Positions 1 through 8,600 of a stretch of DNA of 51,247 nucleotides are shown here, in pieces. How positions within the stretch are numbered: position 1 is the first letter of the stretch; every line of letters starts with the position of its first letter. The notes beneath the pieces were generated by a model, which made no database searches, was not told the origin of the DNA, and saw nothing but the letters and a program-made list of their open reading frames with translations. Source of the stretch: Mycobacterium sp. E3198 (GTDB lineage Bacteria; Actinomycetota; Actinomycetes; Mycobacteriales; Mycobacteriaceae); the NCBI RefSeq assembly GCF_001667015.1, contig NZ_LZIS01000261.1, positions 1-51,247 on the forward strand, read 5' to 3'. The translations under genes and the position numbers were made by a program.

Positions 1-461
1 TAGCCGTACATCGCCGTGGCGTCCTGTGCCCACATCTCGCTGTACTCGGCCTCCGTGGCCATGATCGCCGGCGTGTTCTGCCCGAAGATGTTCGTCGCGA
101 CCAACGCCATGAGCTGCGCACGGTTCGCCGCGATCAACGGCGGCGGCACCGTCATCGCGTATGCCGCCTCGAAAGCCGCCGCCGCCGCCGTGGCCTGCGT
201 GGCCGCCTGCTCACATTGCGCGGACGTGGCCGTCATCCACGTGATGTAGGGCGTCACCGCGGCGGCCATGGATTGCGATGTGGGCCCCAGCCACGACTCG
301 TCGGTGAGGCTGGCGATCACCGACCGGTACCCGCCGGCCGCATCGGCCAGCTCGGCCGCCAGCGACTCCCACCCCGCCGAAGCGGTCAGCAGGCTCCCCG
401 GCCCCGGCCCCAGATACATCCGACCGGAGTTGATCTCCGGTGGCAGCGCGCCAAAGTCCAT
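1..461 (-). CDS. PPE family protein, N-terminal part (cut by window edge)
   Basis: The minus strand is open from an ATG at 461 to the window edge, giving the first 153 residues. The protein begins MDFGALPPEINSGRMY, with the Pro-Pro-Glu signature at residues 7-9 that defines the PPE family. It has the conserved WLG (W57-G59) turn between the long helices and the alanine-rich helical sequence of the roughly 180-residue PPE domain. PPE proteins are exported by type VII (ESX) systems, usually as heterodimers with a PE partner. No PE gene lies directly upstream in this window, so partner and subfamily cannot be named. The variable C-terminal part is outside the window. Confidence 0.93.
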   Translation of the reverse strand, partial: MDFGALPPEINSGRMYLGPGPGSLLTASAGWESLAAELADAAGGYRSVIASLTDESWLGPTSQSMAAAVTPYITWMTATSAQCEQAATQATAAAAAFEAAYAMTVPPPLIAANRAQLMALVATNIFGQNTPAIMATEAEYSEMWAQDATAMYG

Positions 462-1165
462 CGCCCGTTCCTATCCCTTGCTCGAGTTTGCTGATCCAGT
501 TATTCCGAACTTGCGTCCTGGACGCCGATGCCCCGGACGGACGTGGTGTGCGCGAGCACGTGTACAACGCGAGCGGTGCACCGCCGCCCGCCGACGGCGA
601 TCCCAACGCAGCGCCCCGGCGGACGCCCGGACACCGCCGCCGCGGCCCGCCGGCGTCACCGGCGCGACCGAAGCGGGACCGGTTGGTTTTCCGGAGCCAG
701 TTTCGGGCGCCGGCGAACCCGAACTCCCCGCGGTCAGCAGCCGTCGGTGAAGCCGCCAAGGCCAGAGCGCGCGACAGTGGAGCCACGAAACTCATTTCGG
801 GATGCCAACATTCGTAACATCGCGTAACGCTACGTTAACGAGATTGAGGGCGGCTTTGCCTTCGGCCGTCGCGCGCGACTGCCCGGCTGCGACGGCGTCC
901 GCTGAAGCGCAGCGCCTTGTGATCAACTGAATTCCGTTCGCATCGCTGTAATTTGGGGCACTACCGCCCGAAGCGGCTCCGCCCGGTCAAACCAATATCC
1001 GTAGATGACAGTATTTTTGGATGATCATCTCATCTCAAGCACGCTGATGCGAGACATGCGAGGCAGACGTTAGGCGATGCCCGGTGTGAGCCACGAAACA
1101 CGGTTTATTTGAGAACTCTATGAGGTCCGTGACAATGACATGTGCGCTTGGGAGAATGTAGGAAC
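462..1165. other. Long intergenic region between divergent PPE and trcR genes
   Basis: This 700-bp stretch separates two divergently transcribed genes. The first 300 bp are GC-rich and contain only short overlapping frames with no recognisable protein. From about 790 to 1140 the composition is clearly more AT-rich than the neighbours, which fits a regulatory region; response regulators of the TrcR type are known to bind AT-rich DNA. Apart from the tandem CGTAAC repeats listed separately I see no gene or RNA in it. Confidence 0.5.
813..839. promoter_or_regulatory. Three tandem CGTAAC-like repeats, 10-bp period
   Basis: CGTAAC occurs at 813-818 and again at 823-828, followed by CGTTAAC at 833-839. 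The starts are 10 bp apart, so all copies face the same side of the helix. Tandem direct repeats with a 10-11 bp period are typical of OmpR/PhoP-family response regulators. The neighbouring TrcR belongs to that family, but which protein binds is only inferred. Confidence 0.35.
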
Positions 1166-1939
1166 ATGACCGTGATGACGGGACACGCAGGAAGTCAACG
1201 GCCACGCCAGGCCATCCTGGGGCAGCTGCCCCGCATCTACCGTGCCGACGGCTCACCGATCCGCGTTTTGCTGGTCGACGACGAGCCCGCGCTGACCAAC
1301 TTGGTGAAGATGGCGCTGCACTACGAGGGCTGGGTCGTCGACATCGCCCACAACGGGCGCGAGGCCATCGCGAAGTTCGAGGGCGTCAATCCCGACGTCC
1401 TCGTGCTCGACATCATGCTGCCCGACGTGGACGGGCTGCGGATCCTGCAGCGGATCCGCGAATCCGACGCCTACACCCCCACGCTGTTCCTCACCGCGCG
1501 CGACTCGGTCATGGACCGCGTCACCGGCCTCACCGCGGGCGCGGACGACTATATGACGAAGCCGTTCAGCCTCGAGGAGCTCGTCGCGCGGCTGCGGGGG
1601 TTGTTGCGCCGCTCGACCCAGCTGAGCCCACCGGCGGCCGAATCACTGAAGATCGGCGACCTGCACGTCGACACCGCCAGCCGCGAGGTCACCCGCGGCG
1701 GCACACCGATATCGCTGTCGTCGACCGAGTTCGAATTACTTCGCTTCCTGATGCGCAATCCCCGCCGCGCGCTGAGCCGCACCGAAATCCTGGACCGCGT
1801 CTGGAATTACGACTTCGCCGGCCGCACCAGCATCGTCGACTTGTACATCTCATACCTGAGAAAGAAGATCGACGCCGGCCGCGAGCCGATGATCCACACC
1901 GTCCGCGGCGTGGGATACATGCTGCGACCGCCGGAATGA
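1166..1939 (+). CDS. trcR: Two-component response regulator TrcR
   Basis: This is a DNA-binding response regulator of the OmpR family. The receiver domain (about residues 30-145) has the acidic pocket in VDDEPA, the phospho-acceptor Asp82 in LVLDIMLPD, and the conserved Lys in MTKPF. The C-terminal winged helix (about 160-257) has the STEFELLRFLM and VRGVGYML motifs. The length of 257 residues equals the M. tuberculosis protein as I recall it. I chose the ATG at 1166 because GGGAGA lies about 10 nt upstream; in-frame ATGs at 1142 and 1175 are alternatives. It overlaps trcS by 4 nt (ATGA), so the two are translationally coupled. In M. tuberculosis TrcR is reported to activate its own promoter through AT-rich sites. 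Confidence 0.93.
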   Translation: MTVMTGHAGSQRPRQAILGQLPRIYRADGSPIRVLLVDDEPALTNLVKMALHYEGWVVDIAHNGREAIAKFEGVNPDVLVLDIMLPDVDGLRILQRIRESDAYTPTLFLTARDSVMDRVTGLTAGADDYMTKPFSLEELVARLRGLLRRSTQLSPPAAESLKIGDLHVDTASREVTRGGTPISLSSTEFELLRFLMRNPRRALSRTEILDRVWNYDFAGRTSIVDLYISYLRKKIDAGREPMIHTVRGVGYMLRPPE

Positions 1940-3462
1940 CGGGTACGGGGCCCACGCCATCCAGGGACCGTCCGCGGTGGCTTCCCCACTCGCTGCGCCG
2001 CCAGTTGTTGTTGGGCGTGTTGGCCGTAGTCAGCGTGGTGCTGGTGACGGTCGGCATCGTCTCGGTGTTGAGCCTGCGCGGCTACGTCACCGCGATGAGC
2101 GACGCCGCGGTCGCCCAATCCCTTGAAGCCCTGAGCAACTCGTACACCAGATACCGAAGCGACGAGCAGCCTGCGGGGCAACGCGGGGCCCGGCCGATCG
2201 AACAGGCCATGCTCGAGTTCACCGATCAAACGCCGGGGAATCTCATCGCCGTGCTGCGTGACGGAGTGGTGATCGGCTCGGCGGTTTTTTCCGAAGCGGA
2301 AGCGCGACCCGCGCCGCCCGATGTGGTTCGCGCCATCCAGGCGCAGTCGTGGCCGGATGCCCCGCCCCGAACCGAGACGCTTGGCAGCCTCGGTGCGTAT
2401 CGCGTCGATAGCCGCGTCGACGGGACTGACCTCCTGGTCTCCGGGGTATCGCTGGACGTCGCCGACCGAATCGTCGCGCGCAAACAGCTGGCCACCACGC
2501 TGCTCGTCGCGGTGGCCCTGACGGTCACCGCGGGGTTGACCGTGTGGGTGGTCGGGTCCACGCTGCGCCCGCTGCGCCGGCTCGCCGCGACCGCCGCCGA
2601 GGTCGCCGCCATGCCACTGACCGACGGCGATCACCGGATCAGCGCCAGGGTGCGACCGCAGGACACCGATCCGGACAACGAAGTGGGAATCGTCGGGCAC
2701 ACGCTGAACCGATTGCTGGACAACGTCGATAGCGCGCTGGCGCATCGCGCCGAGTCAGACATGCGGATGCGGCAATTCCTCACCGACGCCAGCCACGAGT
2801 TGCGGACGCCGCTGGCGGCGATTCAGGGCTACGCCGAACTGACGCGCCAGGACAGCTCGGCGCTGCCACCCACCACCGAATACGCGCTGGCGCGCATCGA
2901 GTCGGAAGCGCGGCGCATGGCGGTGCTCGTCGACGAACTGCTGCTGCTGTCGCGGCTGGGCGAGGGCCAGGACCTGCAGACACAAGACGTCGACCTGGCG
3001 GACCTCGTCATCAATGCGGTCAACGACGCCGCCGTCGCGGCGCCGACACACCACTGGGTCACAGACCTGCCCGACGAGCCGGTGTGGGTCCGTGGCGACC
3101 ACGCCCAACTACACCAGTTGGTCAGCAACCTGCTCAGCAACGCCCGGGTGCACACGCCGCCGGACATCACGGTGACGACCGGGATCACCTGCCATCGCGG
3201 CCGCGAATCTTCCTATGCGGAACTGACCGTGGCCGACGACGGGCCCGGCATCGACGCGGACCTGCTGCCCCGGCTGTTCGAGCGGTTCGCCCGCGCGGAC
3301 ACGTCCCGGTCCAACGGCTCGGGCATCGGGCTGGGCCTGGCCATCGTGAGTTCGATCGTCAAGGCCCATCACGGCTCGGTGACCGCCGAATCCGCCGACC
3401 GCCGAACGGTCTTCCGGGTTCGCCTCCCGCTGATCGACGATCCGGTCATCGATCGCGCCTGA
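1936..3462 (+). CDS. trcS: Sensor histidine kinase TrcS
   Basis: This is the membrane sensor kinase partner of TrcR. A first transmembrane helix lies at about residues 27-48, followed by an extracytoplasmic sensor region to about 180, a second helix at about 187-208, and a HAMP linker. The HisKA segment contains DASHELRTPL with phospho-acceptor His287. The ATPase domain shows the N box (LVSNLLSNARVH), the DDGPGID motif and a GSGIGLGLAIV G box, so all catalytic motifs are present. It is 508 residues long, close to the M. tuberculosis protein. The start overlaps trcR by 4 nt. The signal sensed is not known. Its position directly upstream of the kdp potassium genes on the same strand differs from my recollection of M. 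tuberculosis, where kdpFABC faces trcS. Confidence 0.93.
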   Translation: MTGTGPTPSRDRPRWLPHSLRRQLLLGVLAVVSVVLVTVGIVSVLSLRGYVTAMSDAAVAQSLEALSNSYTRYRSDEQPAGQRGARPIEQAMLEFTDQTPGNLIAVLRDGVVIGSAVFSEAEARPAPPDVVRAIQAQSWPDAPPRTETLGSLGAYRVDSRVDGTDLLVSGVSLDVADRIVARKQLATTLLVAVALTVTAGLTVWVVGSTLRPLRRLAATAAEVAAMPLTDGDHRISARVRPQDTDPDNEVGIVGHTLNRLLDNVDSALAHRAESDMRMRQFLTDASHELRTPLAAIQGYAELTRQDSSALPPTTEYALARIESEARRMAVLVDELLLLSRLGEGQDLQTQDVDLADLVINAVNDAAVAAPTHHWVTDLPDEPVWVRGDHAQLHQLVSNLLSNARVHTPPDITVTTGITCHRGRESSYAELTVADDGPGIDADLLPRLFERFARADTSRSNGSGIGLGLAIVSSIVKAHHGSVTAESADRRTVFRVRLPLIDDPVIDRA

Positions 3463-3499
3463 CCCCGCTCGTCGCCCGCTGTAAGCGCCGGATTCGGGC

Positions 3500-3516
3500 G
3501 TAAAGAAACCGTAAAG
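3500..3516. promoter_or_regulatory. Direct repeat GTAAAG-N5-GTAAAG upstream of kdp
   Basis: In the 206-bp space between trcS and the kdp genes, GTAAAG occurs at 3500-3505 and 3511-3516, one start 11 bp after the other. This is the arrangement expected for a dimer of an OmpR-family regulator such as KdpE or TrcR. The stretch that follows (about 3530-3600) is less GC-rich than the genes and is the likely kdp promoter. No -35/-10 pair is clear enough to name. Confidence 0.35.
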
Positions 3517-3668
3517 GCACACGGCGACGCCGTTAGGAAAGTGTCAACCAAAGGCCCTGTTCGACGAACTCTGTCTAGTTTCAATCTGGCTTTGCCTCCG
3601 AGTACTGCGTTGCCGCTTACTCGCTGAGGCCGTTAAGTGTGCGCGGAATACGGCGGAATGGAGACCCG

Positions 3669-3752
3669 ATGGGCGTGTTGATCTACGTCTTGCTGACGAT
3701 CGCGGTGTTCGCCGTGCTCGGGCTGACGCAGAAGCTGGTCGAGCGGCTGTGA
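3669..3752 (+). CDS. 27-residue membrane micro-protein in front of kdpF
   Basis: An ATG at 3669 opens a 27-codon frame beginning MGVLIYVLLTIAVFAVLG and ending in the charged tail KLVERL. It is almost entirely one predicted transmembrane helix. Its TGA overlaps the GTG start of kdpF by 4 nt (GTGA), the same coupling used between other genes of this operon. It is not KdpF itself, whose recognisable LLFPERF ending is in the next frame. Translational coupling and the single-helix design suggest an accessory subunit or regulator of the Kdp pump, but that is inference. A chance frame is possible, though the overlap makes it unlikely. Confidence 0.6.
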   Translation: MGVLIYVLLTIAVFAVLGLTQKLVERL

Positions 3753-3838
3753 GCTACGAAAACGTCGTCGGCTTGGCGCTTTCCGTACTCCTTGCCGTAT
3801 ATCTCGCGGCCGCGCTGCTGTTTCCGGAGAGGTTCTAG
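3749..3838 (+). CDS. kdpF: KdpF, small subunit of the K+-transporting ATPase
   Basis: This is a 29-residue single-helix protein starting at GTG (VSYENVVGLALSVLL) and ending LLFPERF, the typical KdpF tail. KdpF stabilises the KdpABC potassium pump in the membrane. The TAG stop overlaps the GTG start of kdpA by 1 nt, and the start overlaps the preceding micro-ORF by 4 nt, so the genes form one coupled operon. It is too short for most gene callers. Confidence 0.85.
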   Translation: MSYENVVGLALSVLLAVYLAAALLFPERF

Positions 3839-5508
3839 TGAGCACAACCACAGCGGGGATCATCTTCCTCATCGTCCTGGTCGCGGCGCTGGCGGTGGTG
3901 CACGTGCCGTTCGGCGACTACATGTACCGGGTGTACACGGCGGAGGAGGACTCCGCCGCCGAACGGGCGATCTACCGGCTGATCGGTGTCGACTCGCGCT
4001 CGGAGCAGACCTGGGGTGCCTACGCGCGCAGCGTGTTGGCGTTCTCGTCGGTCAGCATCCTATTCCTTTTCGTGTTCCAGCTCGTGCAGGGCAAATTGCC
4101 GCTGCACCTGCACGACCCGGCCACCCACATGACGCCGGGACTCGCGTGGAACACCGCCATCAGCTTCGTCACCAACACAAACTGGCAGGCCTACTCCGGT
4201 GAGTCGACGCAAGGCCACCTGGTCCAGATGGCCGGGCTGGCGGTGCAGAACTTCGTCTCGGCCGCCGTCGGCATGGCGGTGGCGATCGCACTGGTACGCG
4301 GCTTCGCCCGCAAGCGCACCGGCGATCTGGGGAACTTCTGGGTCGACCTGGTGCGCACGGTGCTGCGCATCCTGCTGCCCATTTCGACCGTCGCGGCGAT
4401 CCTGCTCATCGCCGGCGGGGCGATCCAGAACTTCCACCTTCACGACCAGGTCGCCTCGACCCTCGGGGGCGCCGAGCAGACGATCACCGGCGGCCCGGTG
4501 GCCAGCCAGGAGGCGATCAAGGAGCTGGGCACCAACGGCGGCGGGTTTTACAACGCGAACTCCGCGCACCCCTTCGAGAACCCGACGACGTGGACCAACT
4601 GGCTGGAGATCTTCCTACTGCTGGTGATCAGCTTCTCGCTGCCGCGCACGTTCGGGCGCATGGTGGGCAGCACCAAGCAGGGCTACGCGATCGCATCGGT
4701 GATGGCGACCCTGTACGCGATCAGTGTGTCCTTCATGATGTGGTTCCAGCTGCAGCACCACGGCACCGTTCCGACCGCGGTCGGCGCCGCCATGGAAGGA
4801 GTCGAGCAGCGGTTCGGCATCGCCAACTCCGCCGTGTTCGCCGACTCGACGACGCTCACCTCGACCGGTGCCGTCGACTCGTTCCACGACTCCTACACCA
4901 GCCTCGGCGGGATGATGGCCTTGTTCAACATGCAGCTCGGCGAGGTCGCGCCCGGCGGCACCGGCTCGGGCCTGTACGGCATGCTGATCCTGGCGGTGAT
5001 CACGGTGTTCGTCGCCGGACTGATGGTGGGCCGCACCCCGGAATACCTCGGTAAGAAGATCACCCCCCGCGAAATCAAGCTCGCGGCAAGCTATTTCCTG
5101 GTCACCCCGCTGATCGTGCTGACCGGCACCGCGACTGCGATGGCGCTGCCCGGCGAACGCGCCGCCATGCTCAACACCGGCCCGCACGGGCTGTCGGAGG
5201 TGCTGTACGCGTTCACCTCCGCCGCCAACAACAACGGCTCCGCCTTCGCCGGAATCAGCGTCAACACCAACTGGTACAACACCGCCCTTGGGCTGGCCAT
5301 GGTCTTCGGCCGGTTCCTGCCGATCGTGCTCGTCCTGGCGCTGGCCGGATCGCTCGCCAAGCAGGGCCACACGCCGGAATCGGCGGGCACCCTGCCCACC
5401 CATCGGCCGCAGTTCGTCGGGATGGTCGCCGGCGTCACGGTGATCCTCGTTGCCCTTACGTTCCTGCCCATGCTCGCGCTCGGGCCTCTCGCTGAAGGAA
5501 TCCACTGA
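3838..5508 (+). CDS. kdpA: KdpA, potassium-translocating subunit
   Basis: This is the K+-channel-like subunit of the high-affinity KdpFABC P-type ATPase, in the cytoplasmic membrane. It has 556 residues, the normal family length, with about ten transmembrane helices. The four selectivity-filter-like loops are visible: FVTNTNWQ, GTNGGGFYNANSAHP, the GGMMALFNMQLGE region, and SAANNNGSAF. The start is GTG at 3838, overlapping kdpF by 1 nt. The stop overlaps kdpB by 1 nt (TGATG). It would be expressed under potassium limitation through KdpDE, encoded downstream in the same direction. Confidence 0.97.
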   Translation: MSTTTAGIIFLIVLVAALAVVHVPFGDYMYRVYTAEEDSAAERAIYRLIGVDSRSEQTWGAYARSVLAFSSVSILFLFVFQLVQGKLPLHLHDPATHMTPGLAWNTAISFVTNTNWQAYSGESTQGHLVQMAGLAVQNFVSAAVGMAVAIALVRGFARKRTGDLGNFWVDLVRTVLRILLPISTVAAILLIAGGAIQNFHLHDQVASTLGGAEQTITGGPVASQEAIKELGTNGGGFYNANSAHPFENPTTWTNWLEIFLLLVISFSLPRTFGRMVGSTKQGYAIASVMATLYAISVSFMMWFQLQHHGTVPTAVGAAMEGVEQRFGIANSAVFADSTTLTSTGAVDSFHDSYTSLGGMMALFNMQLGEVAPGGTGSGLYGMLILAVITVFVAGLMVGRTPEYLGKKITPREIKLAASYFLVTPLIVLTGTATAMALPGERAAMLNTGPHGLSEVLYAFTSAANNNGSAFAGISVNTNWYNTALGLAMVFGRFLPIVLVLALAGSLAKQGHTPESAGTLPTHRPQFVGMVAGVTVILVALTFLPMLALGPLAEGIH

Positions 5509-7658
5509 TGACCGCGACCGCCGTCGATCCGCCCGAGCAGGCGCACCCCGCGACCGCCGCAGGCACGAAACGGGTGCACGGCGGGTTGCTCGACCCGAAG
5601 ATGCTGTGGCGCTCGACGCCGGACGCGCTGCGCAAGCTCGACCCCCGCACCCTGTGGCGCAACCCGGTGATGTTCATCGTCGAAATCGGGGCCGCCTGGA
5701 GCACCGCGCTGGCGATCATCAACGAAACCTGGTTCGCGTGGCTGATCGTGGTGTGGCTGTGGCTGACCGTGCTCTTCGCCAACCTCGCGGAGGCGGTGGC
5801 CGAAGGCCGCGGCAAGGCCCAGGCCGAAACGCTGCGCAAAGCCAAAACCCAGACCTTGGCCCGGCGGCTCAAGGGCTGGGCGCCCGGCACCTCCGGGGTT
5901 GAGGAGGAGGTCGCGGCGCCGTTGCTGCAGCAGGGCGATATCGTCGTGGTGGAGGCCGGGCAGGTGATACCGGGCGACGGTGACGTCATGGAAGGCATTG
6001 CGTCGGTGGACGAATCGGCGATCACCGGCGAGTCGGCGCCGGTGATCCGCGAATCCGGCGGCGACCGTTCGGCGGTCACCGGCGGCACCACCGTGCTGAG
6101 CGACCGGATCGTCGTCAAGATCACCCAGAAGCCGGGCGAAAGCTTCATCGACCGGATGATCGCGCTCGTCGAGGGCGCCAACCGGCAGAAGACCCCGAAC
6201 GAGATCGCGCTGAACATCCTCTTGGCCGCGTTGACGATCATCTTCGTCTTCGCCGTCGCGACCCTGCAGCCGCTGGCGATCTACTCCAAGATGAACAACC
6301 CCGGGGTCCCGGACACCCAGGCGCTCAACGGAAGTGGTGTCACCGGGATCGTGATGGTGTCGCTGCTGGTGTGCCTGATCCCCACCACGATCGGCGCGCT
6401 GCTGTCGGCGATCGGCATCGCGGGGATGGACCGGCTGGTGCAGCGCAACGTGCTGGCCATGTCCGGGCGCGCGGTGGAAGCCGCCGGTGACGTGAACACC
6501 CTGCTGCTCGACAAGACCGGCACCATCACCCTGGGCAACCGGCAGGCCGGTGCGTTCGTCCCGCTCGACGGCGTCACCCCGGAGCAGCTGGCCGACGCCG
6601 CCCAATTGTCCAGCCTCGCAGACGAAACGCCGGAGGGACGCTCGATCGTAGTGTTCGCCAAGCAGCACTTCGGGCTGCGCGAGCGCGCTCCGGGCGAACT
6701 GGCGCACGCCCATTGGGTGGAGTTCTCCGCCGCCACCCGGATGTCGGGCGTCGACCTCGACGGACACCAGCTGCGCAAGGGCGCGGCCAGCTCGGTCGCG
6801 GAATGGGTTCGCGGACAGGGCGGCAAGGTTCCCTTGCAGCTCGGCGAGATCGTCGACGGCATCTCGGCCGGCGGGGGCACCCCGCTGGTCGTCGGCGAAT
6901 GCCTGAATGGCGAGGCCGCCGTGCTGGGAGTCATCCACCTCAAGGACGTCGTCAAGCAGGGCATGCGGGAACGCTTCGACGAGATGCGCAAGATGGGCAT
7001 CCGCACGGTGATGATCACCGGCGACAACCCGTTGACCGCCAAGGCGATTGCCGACGAGGCCGGCGTCGACGACTTCCTCGCCGAGGCCACGCCCGAGGAC
7101 AAGCTGGCGCTGATCAAGCGCGAGCAGGAGGGCGGCAAGCTGGTCGCGATGACCGGCGACGGCACCAACGACGCACCGGCGCTGGCCCAGGCGGACGTGG
7201 GCGTGGCGATGAACACCGGAACCTCGGCGGCCAAAGAGGCCGGCAACATGGTCGATCTCGACTCCGATCCCACCAAGCTGATCGAGATCGTCGAGATCGG
7301 CAAGCAGCTGTTGATCACCCGCGGGGCGCTGACGACCTTTTCCATCGCCAACGACATCGCCAAGTACTTCGCGATCATCCCGGCCATGTTCGTCGCGCTG
7401 TTCCCCGGGCTGGACATGATCAACATCATGCGGCTGCACAGCCCGCAGTCGGCGATCCTGTCGGCGGTGATCTTCAACGCGATCATCATCGTCACGCTGA
7501 TCCCGTTGTCGCTGCGCGGCGTGCGCTACACGCCGAGCAGCGCGTCAAAGTTGTTGAGCCGCAACCTTTACGTCTACGGCCTCGGCGGCATCGTCGCCCC
7601 GTTCATCGGGATCAAGGCAATCGACCTCATCGTTCAATTCGTCCCCGGGATGTCCTGA
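5508..7658 (+). CDS. kdpB: KdpB, catalytic P-type ATPase subunit
   Basis: This is the ATP-hydrolysing subunit of the Kdp pump (716 residues). The actuator motif TGES, the phosphorylation motif DKTGTITLG with Asp335, the nucleotide-binding domain and the hinge motif MTGDGTNDAPAL are all intact. The N-terminus is somewhat longer than in E. coli KdpB and contains an Ala/Pro-rich start before the KMLWRS region. The ATG overlaps the kdpA stop, and kdpC follows after a single base. Confidence 0.97.
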   Translation: MTATAVDPPEQAHPATAAGTKRVHGGLLDPKMLWRSTPDALRKLDPRTLWRNPVMFIVEIGAAWSTALAIINETWFAWLIVVWLWLTVLFANLAEAVAEGRGKAQAETLRKAKTQTLARRLKGWAPGTSGVEEEVAAPLLQQGDIVVVEAGQVIPGDGDVMEGIASVDESAITGESAPVIRESGGDRSAVTGGTTVLSDRIVVKITQKPGESFIDRMIALVEGANRQKTPNEIALNILLAALTIIFVFAVATLQPLAIYSKMNNPGVPDTQALNGSGVTGIVMVSLLVCLIPTTIGALLSAIGIAGMDRLVQRNVLAMSGRAVEAAGDVNTLLLDKTGTITLGNRQAGAFVPLDGVTPEQLADAAQLSSLADETPEGRSIVVFAKQHFGLRERAPGELAHAHWVEFSAATRMSGVDLDGHQLRKGAASSVAEWVRGQGGKVPLQLGEIVDGISAGGGTPLVVGECLNGEAAVLGVIHLKDVVKQGMRERFDEMRKMGIRTVMITGDNPLTAKAIADEAGVDDFLAEATPEDKLALIKREQEGGKLVAMTGDGTNDAPALAQADVGVAMNTGTSAAKEAGNMVDLDSDPTKLIEIVEIGKQLLITRGALTTFSIANDIAKYFAIIPAMFVALFPGLDMINIMRLHSPQSAILSAVIFNAIIIVTLIPLSLRGVRYTPSSASKLLSRNLYVYGLGGIVAPFIGIKAIDLIVQFVPGMS

Positions 7659-7659
7659 C

Positions 7660-8535
7660 ATGAAGTTCTCCAATTTCGTCCGCATGCACTGGGCGGCCTT
7701 TCGCGCGCTGCTGGTGCTGACGGTGCTCACCGGTCTCGCCTACCCGCTGTCCGTCTGGCTGGTGGCGCAGATCCCGGGATTGCACGACAAGGCCGAGGGG
7801 TCGATCCTCACCGCCAACGGCAAGCCGGTCGGCAGCCGGCTGATCGGCCAGCTGTTCACCGACTCAGGCGGGAACGCGCTGCCGCAGTACTTCCAGAGCC
7901 GCCCGTCGGCGGCCGGCACGGGTTACGACCCGCTCTCGTCGGGCGCCAGCAACCTCGGCCCCGAAAGCATCGTCGACGCCCCGGGCAAACCCAGCCTGCT
8001 GACGCAGGTGTGCACGCGCAGCGCCGCCGTCGGCCGGCTCGAGGGCGTGGACGGGTCGCGCCCGTTCTGCACGGGCGGCGGCGTGGGCGCGGTGCTCTCG
8101 GTGATCGGCCCGCGCGATGCCCGCGGAAACGTCGTGGCCCCCACCCGGGTGGTCAGCGTCAACGAGCCGTGCCAGTCGACACAGGCGCCGTTCCTGTCGA
8201 TCTACCAGGGCGTGCGGGTCGAGTGCGCCAAGTACGGCGAGGACTACACGATCGGCCAGATCGTGCCCGTCCGCGGCGCCGCGCCCGAAAGCCCGGCCGT
8301 GCCGGCCGACGCGGTCACCGCCAGCGGCAGCGGCCTTGATCCGAACATCTCCCCGGCCTACGCCGACATCCAGGTCACCCGGGTGGCCAAGGCCCGCCAC
8401 GTCAGCCCGGACCAGATCCGGGCGGTCCTCGCGCACTACCGCACCGGCCGCGGCCTCGGGATCTTCGGTGAGCCGACCGTAAACGTGCTGGAACTCAACC
8501 TGCAACTCGATCAGCAGTATCCGGTCTCGGGCTAG
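7660..8535 (+). CDS. kdpC: KdpC with an unusually large central insertion
   Basis: KdpC is the single-pass subunit that assists ATP binding in the Kdp complex. The N-terminal helix (about residues 12-37), the YFQSRPSAAG...YDP..SGASNLGP segment, the VTASGSGLDPNISPAYA segment and the GEPTVNVLELNLQLD tail are all typical. The protein is 291 residues, while KdpC is normally about 190. The extra length lies at about residues 106-220, where a short helix is replaced by roughly 115 residues with four cysteines (C118, C137, C171, C189). These could form disulfides outside the membrane. The frame is uninterrupted, so this is not an error in length. It starts 1 nt after kdpB. Confidence 0.93.
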   Translation: MKFSNFVRMHWAAFRALLVLTVLTGLAYPLSVWLVAQIPGLHDKAEGSILTANGKPVGSRLIGQLFTDSGGNALPQYFQSRPSAAGTGYDPLSSGASNLGPESIVDAPGKPSLLTQVCTRSAAVGRLEGVDGSRPFCTGGGVGAVLSVIGPRDARGNVVAPTRVVSVNEPCQSTQAPFLSIYQGVRVECAKYGEDYTIGQIVPVRGAAPESPAVPADAVTASGSGLDPNISPAYADIQVTRVAKARHVSPDQIRAVLAHYRTGRGLGIFGEPTVNVLELNLQLDQQYPVSG

Positions 8536-8600
8536 CCCAGCCTGGCGACGGCGAGCGCCGGACGGCGCGAGTTAGGAGCCAGGCCATCGAACTTAGGGGG

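Noticed and set aside
5091..7439. Long minus-strand open frame (782 codons) opposite kdpA/kdpB
   Set aside because: It is antisense to clearly functional kdp genes and is His/Gln/Arg-rich low-complexity sequence typical of the complementary frame in GC-rich DNA.
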